NCBI RefSeq assembly: GCF_001931755.2
Contig: NZ_CP015510.2
Coordinates: 1,488,001 to 1,552,000 of the forward strand
Direction of reading: 5' to 3'
From: Wolbachia endosymbiont of Folsomia candida
Lineage (GTDB): Bacteria > Pseudomonadota > Alphaproteobacteria > Rickettsiales > Anaplasmataceae
Length of the DNA stretch: 64,000 nucleotides
Part shown: positions 45,810 through 51,832 of the stretch, piece after piece
How positions within the stretch are numbered: position 1 is the first letter of the stretch
Layout of the letters: each line of letters opens with the position of its first letter
The notes under the pieces: model-generated
Told to the model about the DNA's origin: nothing
The model's input: the letters and a program-made list of their open reading frames with translations, nothing else
The model's database searches: none
Translations under genes and position numbers: made by a program

Positions 45810-46177
45810 TTTCTTTACTTAAGTTTATTACAAAGCGCCACCCACTATTATACCATAATTATAGAAATTTTGCAATTTTTCGAGGGATTTCCGTAACAAA
45901 GTGAGAAAAGCAGGGAAAATTTCGAAAATATATCAACTTAAGCATAGAAGATTATCTATGGCAAATGAATAGGAGCTTTTATATTAATATAAAAACTCCT
46001 GATACGGTTAAAATACCGAAAGGTCAAAATTGTAATACATTGATGACCAAATCGTGCCTTCTTGATTTTAGATTAACGAGTCTGCAGCATAATGAAGAGC
46101 ATGTGAAAGCTCTTGTCGTATATTGTAGCGGTCTTCATCCATTGTATAAGTAGCAAATTGTTCACCTGACATATGCG
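45810..46177. other. Gene-free spacer with a 30-bp palindrome and possible decayed coding sequence
   Basis: This stretch of 368 bases holds no gene I can support. A 62-codon frame at 45965-46153 resembles nothing I know and is probably decayed sequence left of the IS. At 45971-46000 there is a 30-bp near-perfect palindrome, aggagcttttatatt / aatataaaaactcct with one mismatch and no loop. Confidence 0.5.
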
Positions 46178-47713
46178 CTTACTTTTACCCATAACTTTGA
46201 GAAGTTATTATGTGAAGCATAACCATGCTCTCTCTAAGATTTTCATAGCCTCGCCATAGAGTCATACTTCCTGGTAAATTATCACCTTTTCTATTCATAA
46301 ACCCACCTAATTTTCCTAACCAAATAATAGCTTGTTTTATGTTTGGAGGTTCTTCGGGCAATGTGGCCACTTGATGCTCACGTATGTAAAGAGCTTTCCA
46401 CTCTTCATTGCTTAGAACCTTAGTGCAAGCCTCCATAGGATGCGATAAAGCCACTTTTGTTAAATATAAAATTTTAAATGTAATAATGCTCTTTATAGCA
46501 ATTAATTTCTGTAGCCTTTCCTTTGTAGTTAAACGAGAGCTTTCTATTTTACATCCTGATTTTAAAATTCTAAAGTATTCTTCAATTTTCCATCGTAGCT
46601 TATACCAATTTATCCTTTCTATGGCATCTAAAGTGCTATTAACTGGTACATTAGTTAACAAAGTCCAATCGATAGCTTCAACTCCTTTAGGAGGATCCAT
46701 TTCCTTTGCGCTTACCACATATACAGCGACTTTATCACTTATTTTATGTGCTGTATCTTTTGACCCATAAATGTAAGGCGCTCTGATAGGTATATAGCCT
46801 TTCATATATTTTACTTCAATATTTGCTTTTCTTGACTTCTGGTGCCCGTTTTTAGCAACTTCCAAGACGATTTTCTCTTTTACCGGAAGTTGAGCTATGC
46901 GTGTTTGCAAATCTGTTTTTCCCTCTTCAGTACAGATAAATTTTCTATTAGCTCGGTTACGGATTACATAAAAACTACCCAATGATTCAGCTATCCATAA
47001 AAATTTGAAGATATCTGCTTCCCTATCACCAAGAGTGACAAGTTGTACATCTTTGGAAACGTTATTTATGGTTTCTTTTAGTGCTGCTATCCACTTATAA
47101 CTTTCTTTCTCCTCTATAGAAGTACGGTATTTCCTATTTGCTTTTTCTTTTGCTGTTTCTTCTTTTCTAGCGGGACGCGCCCAGCACTGTTGAGAAGATA
47201 AACCTAAAGGTAATCCTTCTTTACTGACCATTAAGGCACTATGCAGCAGCAAACCCTTTTTATGCTTTGTATAAGCTTTAGAAATACTGCCTAGCCCTTT
47301 GGTATTTATATGAGAGTCAAAATCCAAATAACTAGTATCTTGGATTGAAAATATAAGCTTATTTCCTTTTATCCTTTCCGCTGTTTCTTTATGATGAGAA
47401 GAATAAATTTTCTCGGCCTCAAGCTTTTCATTACTAAACAACCTGTACGCGCCCTTAGCTTCTTTCCATCCACCACAACTTTGATTAATTGATCCAGATG
47501 CCTTACGCTCTATAAGATAACTTGTTGTAATAAGCCTCTTATTAAGCCTTATATCTCCCAGATTAACATGTCTCAACTCTCTTTCTAGCCATTTGTCCCC
47601 TAAGCTATCAGTATATTGCGTATTTGTATTTACTCCGTACATTTTTAAACCCTTTATCAAATATATGAATTTGCTATTTTACTAGCTTTTTTATATTTGT
47701 GGGTAAAAGTAAG
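46178..47713 (-). mobile_element. Complete IS4-family (IS50-like) element
   Basis: The ends are cttacttttaccca (46178-46191) and its complement tgggtaaaagtaag (47700-47713), enclosing one 491-residue transposase read on the minus strand. The right flank cuts an IS5-type transposase gene (47714 onward). The first 906 bases (46178-47083) recur in inverse orientation at 50607-51512. Confidence 0.88.
46185..47660 (-). CDS. IS4-family transposase (Tn5/IS50-like)
   Basis: A 491-residue transposase. The N-terminal DNA-binding region (WLERELRHVNLGDIRLNKRL, then INQSCGGWKEAKGAYRLF) is the Tn5-type N-terminal domain. The DDE residues lie in FSIQDTSYLDF, VTLGDREADIFKF and WYKLRWKIEEYFRILKSGCK. The frame is uninterrupted from a start at 47660 (a second Met follows six residues in) to a stop that lies inside the terminal repeat. 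Confidence 0.93.
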   Translation of the reverse strand: MIKGLKMYGVNTNTQYTDSLGDKWLERELRHVNLGDIRLNKRLITTSYLIERKASGSINQSCGGWKEAKGAYRLFSNEKLEAEKIYSSHHKETAERIKGNKLIFSIQDTSYLDFDSHINTKGLGSISKAYTKHKKGLLLHSALMVSKEGLPLGLSSQQCWARPARKEETAKEKANRKYRTSIEEKESYKWIAALKETINNVSKDVQLVTLGDREADIFKFLWIAESLGSFYVIRNRANRKFICTEEGKTDLQTRIAQLPVKEKIVLEVAKNGHQKSRKANIEVKYMKGYIPIRAPYIYGSKDTAHKISDKVAVYVVSAKEMDPPKGVEAIDWTLLTNVPVNSTLDAIERINWYKLRWKIEEYFRILKSGCKIESSRLTTKERLQKLIAIKSIITFKILYLTKVALSHPMEACTKVLSNEEWKALYIREHQVATLPEEPPNIKQAIIWLGKLGGFMNRKGDNLPGSMTLWRGYENLRESMVMLHIITSQSYG

Positions 47714-48055
47714 TATGTTAATGCAGTAGAATGTTCAAAATTCGACTATATGTGTGATCGAAATGAAGCAATTAAATTAATAAAAATGCATAAAAATCAC
47801 GCAGAAGGTGTAGAGGTGTGGAAAAAAGATGTAAATTATGGAAAAAGGGCTCACATAGAGGGTTTTTTTTGGAGATTTAAGCGTATATTTGGATTTCATT
47901 TAAAGAACAAATCGGAAGAAAATCGCAGAAACGAAGTAATAATAAAATGCAATTTACTCAATGAATTTATTAATATTGGCATCGCTAAATTTCAGTTGAT
48001 TGCATGATCTAATTTCTTGGGAAAGGAAATGAGAAAGTAGCTATGCAACAAAGCC
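47714..48055 (+). pseudogene. 3' remnant of an IS5-family (IS903-like) element
   Basis: Codons up to the stop at 48007 encode the C-terminal part of an IS5-type DDE transposase, with the catalytic region in HIEGFFWRFKRIFGFHL and the end LLNEFINIGIAKFQL. The 5' part is gone, cut by the IS4 element at 47713. The element's right terminus is agctatgcaacaaagcc at 48039-48055; ggctttgttg is the start of IS903-type ends. Confidence 0.75.
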
Positions 48056-48069
48056 ATTAATAATCGAAA

Positions 48070-48216
48070 AACCTCGTCATCCTGCTGCTTGTCAGCGGGA
48101 TCTATGCTGAGATACCGCGAATAAATCCACAACTGTACGAACGTCTAATTTAGCGAGAAAGTAAACCAAAAACATCAACCTTTGGTGTCATTTCATTAGC
48201 ACTCCTCCTGTCATCC
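48070..48216. repeat. Palindromic repeat and solo IS end
   Basis: An imperfect palindrome atcctgctg / cagcgggat lies at about 48071-48093. At 48129-48156 there is acaactgtacgaacgtctaa, continuing for about 28 bases as in the left end of the IS4-type element at 41184, then diverging. No gene is seen between the IS5 remnant and the IS110 transposase (48008-48365) apart from these repeats. Confidence 0.6.
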
Positions 48217-48340
48217 GGCTTTGTTGCATAGCTCAAAAATACTACACGCCTTTGTCATTCTAGCGCGTGACGCTAGAATCTATTTATATATTTTCAATGC
48301 CAACAACGTATTATATGCAACCTTCGCTTGCTAGATCCCA
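48217..48340 (-). repeat. Dispersed repeat, copy B, cut by the IS110 element
   Basis: This is the reverse complement of 42476-42600 with about 95 percent identity, running from ggctttgttgcatagctc to tgctagatccca. In copy A the sequence continues into tgtcaca; here it is broken at the AG at 48340-48341 by the IS110 element, and gtgtcacg resumes at 49541. Confidence 0.8.
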
Positions 48341-48365
48341 GATACTGTCTTTGATGTCAAACAAA

Positions 48366-49334
48366 TTATCCAACTAAATTACAATTAAATGGTTGATTGT
48401 TTTTAAGAATACCAAAAAAGACATGCATTAATTTTCTCATTAACGCAAGGACTATGACTTTTGGGCATTTACCTTTACTTGCTAGACGCTGACAAAATTT
48501 TTGAAAATGATTATTATGGTTTTTGACTACTATAGCTGGCATATAAAGGGCTTTTCGGACGCGCTCAGATCCTATTTTACATATGCAACTTCTCTTACTT
48601 ACAGACGATCCAGATTCATAATGTCCTGGATTTAGACCAGCAAAAGCTGTAAATTGCTTAGCATTGTCAAAATTATCAGCCGCTGGCATTTCTGCAATAA
48701 CAGCAACAGCAGTAAGATGTCCTATACCTTTTATAGTCTTGAGGTTTTCTACCATATTTTTTAGATGTGGATAGTGATTTATATGCTCATTAATTTCTGT
48801 TTCGAGAACAATAATTTGCTCCTCTATTGCCAAAATTACCTTAGATATAGCTTCTTTGCAGCTGGAATGCATATTTTCATTTTCCAAGCGGTTCATCTGT
48901 TGCAATTTATCATTTTTTAGCGATTGCATACAACGGTAAAGATCTCTTAAATGCCTCATTTCAGGTGCAATTGGTTTCCAAAGAGCAGGTTTATTAGCGA
49001 TACAAAATCTAGCTATCATAGCTGCATCTGATTTATCTGTTTTATTTCTGAGCAGCTCACTTTTGCCAAAAGCCTTGATTTGAGCCGGGTTTACTATACT
49101 AACATTATGCCCTAAATCGTGCATAAAAGTAGCCAAATCTTCCCCATACCAGCTAGTTGCCTCAAGACACAGATGAATAAGATTTGCTCCATGGCCATTG
49201 CACCAAACCACAAGCTTTGCAAAGCCATCCTGATTATTTTGAAAGACTTTGTGTCGTTTTTTATTGTCCATCAGCAAACAAACATCAAATTTCTTTTTTG
49301 AAATATCCACACCCAAAATAGCATTTACTTGCAT
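48366..49334 (-). CDS. IS110-family RNA-guided recombinase (transposase)
   Basis: A 322-residue protein. The N-terminal RuvC-like DEDD domain has ILGVDISKKKFDVCL, HLCLEATSWYGEDLA and RNKTDKSDAAMIARF. A coiled-coil follows, then the C-terminal Transposase_20 domain (LKTIKGIGHLTAVAVIAE, FTAFAGLNPGHYESGSS, with serines in SSVSKRS). The ATG at 49334 has a perfect ggagg site 9 bases upstream. The frame is intact. IS110 enzymes use a bridge RNA from the element end to choose donor and target DNA. Confidence 0.95.
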   Translation of the reverse strand: MQVNAILGVDISKKKFDVCLLMDNKKRHKVFQNNQDGFAKLVVWCNGHGANLIHLCLEATSWYGEDLATFMHDLGHNVSIVNPAQIKAFGKSELLRNKTDKSDAAMIARFCIANKPALWKPIAPEMRHLRDLYRCMQSLKNDKLQQMNRLENENMHSSCKEAISKVILAIEEQIIVLETEINEHINHYPHLKNMVENLKTIKGIGHLTAVAVIAEMPAADNFDNAKQFTAFAGLNPGHYESGSSVSKRSCICKIGSERVRKALYMPAIVVKNHNNHFQKFCQRLASKGKCPKVIVLALMRKLMHVFFGILKNNQPFNCNLVG

Positions 49335-49364
49335 AAAATTACCTCCAAGACTATAAATAAACTG

Positions 49365-49500
49365 AGAGTTTAGACTAACCTTGTAATACGGGATATAATT
49401 CCAAAGATACTGTTCAGTCTTTTAACTCTATGGGAGGGGAGCAAAATCTGGAATTCGGCCTTATTGGCGTTAGTGTCAAGTCGGCTTCACCCTCCCTGCG
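49365..49500 (-). ncRNA. Predicted bridge RNA of the IS110 element
   Basis: On the element strand two stem-enclosed loops are visible. Stem gggaggg/ccctccc (49490-49496 with 49432-49438) encloses TGACACT (49472-49478), a gcc-aataa-ggc hairpin, and ATTCCAG (49448-49454). These match the left target plus core, and the complement of core plus right target with one G-U pair. Stem agagtt-agact / agtct-aactct (49416-49429 with 49365-49376) encloses ACAGTATCTT (49404-49413) and TACAAG (49380-49385), matching the joined element ends. The order target loop then donor loop fits IS621-type bridge RNA. Outer ends are estimates and a 5' leader up to 49540 may belong. Confidence 0.75.
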
Positions 49501-49557
49501 TGGTATTTTAGCTCTAATGCCTCACATCATAAAGATACAAGTGTCACGCACTGGGAT

Positions 49558-50608
49558 TGTAAAGGTCAACTAATTCATTGACAAATTTTGCAAAAAGCCC
49601 AAAGGAGCGATACCTCCAAGAGCTTGATGCGGCCTGTGTTCATTGTAATAAATTAAATATCTAAACAATTCATCTTTAAATTCCTGAGCAGTCTCAAACG
49701 TTGTACCCTCAATCAAATCATCATTTAAAGTCCGCCAAAAGCGCTCTACTTTTCCATTTGTTTGTGGTCTATATGGCCTTGTATATAAATGCTTTAAGCC
49801 AATTTCAACTAACATTCTTTCAAATGGATGTCCATCCAAATTACTTCTTGATGCAAACTCTGGTCCATTGTCTGTCATTACTTCTTTGAACTGAATACTG
49901 TAACTTTGCTTTATATAATTAAAACATCTGAGCACTGCAAACATTACATTCAGACTCTGAATATTTTCTAAAACTTCTGCCCATGCTATACGGCTTGCAT
50001 CGTCTATTACACACACTAAATAGTATCTTTTGCTCTCATTTATTATCATATCTTTACTCAAATAATGACAGTCTATATGTGCCAATTCTCCAGCTTTTTC
50101 CCTGATTATCTTTCTCTTCACCTCTTTTTCTTTTGTGCTCAACTTATTCATGCCGGCTCTCTTAATAATATTATATATACCAGATGGAGAAGGTGTTTTG
50201 TTGCCCAACTTTTTTGCTAGTATAGCACAAATTTCATATTTATTTATCCCTTTTTTCCGCTCCTCTATAACTGCTTTTTCTATTTCAATATCTGTTCTTC
50301 TACTTTCCCATCTTGGACCTCTTTTTCTTGGTAAAAACTCTTTTTCTAATCCGCTATTTCTATACCTATTATAATATTTACAGAATGTTTGTCTGTTGAT
50401 TCCATTAGCGTGATAAAAATCGCCTACAAATCTATAAAATGGATGCTTTTTTGCCTTTGTTTGCTCATATTCTTTGATCAAAAATCTCCATTTACTTTGG
50501 TAATTTCTCTCTAAAGTTTTATCTTCTGTGTTTCTTCTCATACCTAACTCCCTCAAAAATGTTTCTTTTATCTTAACATTTTTGTCATCGAATTAGTTGA
50601 CCTTTACA
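49558..50608 (-). mobile_element. IS481-type element
   Basis: Terminal inverted repeats tgtaaaggtcaactaattc (49558-49576) and its exact complement (50590-50608) enclose one integrase-type transposase. The right end abuts, with a 2-base overlap, a 5'-truncated IS4/IS50-like element; the left end abuts the flank of the IS110 insertion. No target duplication is obvious, so a deletion has probably joined the two sides. Confidence 0.85.
49570..50556 (-). CDS. IS481-family transposase
   Basis: A 328-residue transposase with a helix-turn-helix N-terminal half and an rve integrase core. The catalytic residues are in ELAHIDCHYLSKDM, KEVMTDNGPEFAS and YRPQTNGKVERFWRTL (D, D, E). The C-terminus YNEHRPHQALGGIAPLGFL is typical of the IS3/IS481 group. 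The frame is intact. Confidence 0.92.
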   Translation of the reverse strand: MRELGMRRNTEDKTLERNYQSKWRFLIKEYEQTKAKKHPFYRFVGDFYHANGINRQTFCKYYNRYRNSGLEKEFLPRKRGPRWESRRTDIEIEKAVIEERKKGINKYEICAILAKKLGNKTPSPSGIYNIIKRAGMNKLSTKEKEVKRKIIREKAGELAHIDCHYLSKDMIINESKRYYLVCVIDDASRIAWAEVLENIQSLNVMFAVLRCFNYIKQSYSIQFKEVMTDNGPEFASRSNLDGHPFERMLVEIGLKHLYTRPYRPQTNGKVERFWRTLNDDLIEGTTFETAQEFKDELFRYLIYYNEHRPHQALGGIAPLGFLQNLSMN

Positions 50609-51512
50609 CTAAAAGAAACCATAAATAACGTTTCCAAAGATGTACAACTTGTCACTCTTGGTGATAGGGAAGCAGATATCTTCAAATTTTTATGGATAGC
50701 TGAATCATTGGGTAGTTTTTATGTAATCCGTAACCGAGCTAATAGAAAATTTATCTGTACTGAAGAGGGAAAAACAGATTTGCAAACACGCATAGCTCAA
50801 CTTCCGGTAAAAGAGAAAATCGTCTTGGAAGTTGCTAAAAACGGGCACCAGAAGTCAAGAAAAGCAAATATTGAAGTAAAATATATGAAAGGCTATATAC
50901 CTATCAGAGCGCCTTACATTTATGGGTCAAAAGATACAGCACATAAAATAAGTGATAAAGTCGCTGTATATGTGGTAAGCGCAAAGGAAATGGATCCTCC
51001 TAAAGGAGTTGAAGCTATCGATTGGACTTTGTTAACTAATGTACCAGTTAATAGCACTTTAGATGCCATAGAAAGGATAAATTGGTATAAGCTACGATGG
51101 AAAATTGAAGAATACTTTAGAATTTTAAAATCAGGATGTAAAATAGAAAGCTCTCGTTTAACTACAAAGGAAAGGCTACAGAAATTAATTGCTATAAAGA
51201 GCATTATTACATTTAAAATTTTATATTTAACAAAAGTGGCTTTATCGCATCCTATGGAGGCTTGCACTAAGGTTCTAAGCAATGAAGAGTGGAAAGCTCT
51301 TTACATACGTGAGCATCAAGTGGCCACATTGCCCGAAGAACCTCCAAACATAAAACAAGCTATTATTTGGTTAGGAAAATTAGGTGGGTTTATGAATAGA
51401 AAAGGTGATAATTTACCAGGAAGTATGACTCTATGGCGAGGCTATGAAAATCTTAGAGAGAGCATGGTTATGCTTCACATAATAACTTCTCAAAGTTATG
51501 GGTAAAAGTAAG
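50607..51512 (+). pseudogene. 5'-truncated copy of the IS4/IS50-like element, inverted
   Basis: 906 bases repeat 46178-47083 on the opposite strand; the encoded 290 or so C-terminal residues are identical to those of the full transposase at 46185-47660. The N-terminal third is missing. An open frame from a TTG at 50597 inside the IS481 end makes a chimeric start, but without the DNA-binding domain it cannot be a working transposase. The terminal repeat tgggtaaaagtaag is kept at 51499-51512. Confidence 0.9.
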
Positions 51513-51646
51513 ATTTGAATCCAATTGAGCATTTTTGGTTTGCAATTAAACATGCTGTGAGAAAAATACTGCCAATTTTCTGGCCAGATGTTAACGCTGC
51601 TATTGATTTTATTTTTCAAAAATCGGGGAAAGCTTATCTGTGTTAG
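51513..51646 (+). pseudogene. C-terminal remnant of an IS630-type transposase
   Basis: The 44 codons read DLNPIEHFWFAIKHAVRKIL and continue to a TAG at 51644-51646. LNPIEHFW is the hallmark of the last catalytic block of IS630/mariner-like (DDE_3) transposases. The upstream part was removed by the IS4-type insertion that ends at 51512. Confidence 0.75.
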
Positions 51647-51832
51647 CTATACCAGTAGTTGATACTTAACACAAGACCTATCGCTTTACGGGATGTTCGT
51701 ACAGTTGTGTGTCACGCACTGGGATGACAACTTCTTCTTTTCAAAAGTTGTTTAAATATTACTGATTCTATTCGGGAAACCTTATTTATATTAGCTATAT
51801 CACCTGTAAGGTAGTCTCATAATACGGTTTTA
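51647..51832. repeat. IS630-type end and palindromic repeat
   Basis: 51656-51712 matches the solo end at 42414-42468 and ends in gttcgtacagttgt (51695-51708). It is followed by the palindromic-repeat half cactgggatgac (51717-51728). The rest up to the ppdK stop shows nothing else. Confidence 0.6.

Larger units (their letters stand above)
48342..49541 (-). mobile_element. IS110-family element with CT core at both ends
   Basis: On the element strand the left junction reads gtgacaCTtgtatc and the right junction cagtatCTgggatc, so a CT dinucleotide (AG on + at 49540-49541 and 48340-48341) is present at each end, as expected for IS110 recombination. There are no terminal inverted repeats. The intact target, tgacaCTgggatct, is seen at 42471-42484. 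A 3' end of about 24 bases and a 5' non-coding end of about 207 bases enclose one transposase gene; the long end upstream of the gene marks the IS110 subgroup. Confidence 0.88.

Noticed and set aside
45965..46153. 62-codon frame beside the IS4/IS50-like element
   Set aside because: No family pattern, begins at the edge of a palindrome, and lies in decayed sequence; not supported as a gene.
46408..46770. 120-codon + strand frame, and its twin at 50920-51282 on the minus strand
   Set aside because: Both are antisense to the IS4/IS50-like transposase; the second exists only because the IS is duplicated.
49390..49397. gggat in the IS110 5' end as the right target guide
   Set aside because: It lies inside the donor loop region, not in the loop that holds the left target guide; ATTCCAG at 49448-49454 fits the geometry better.
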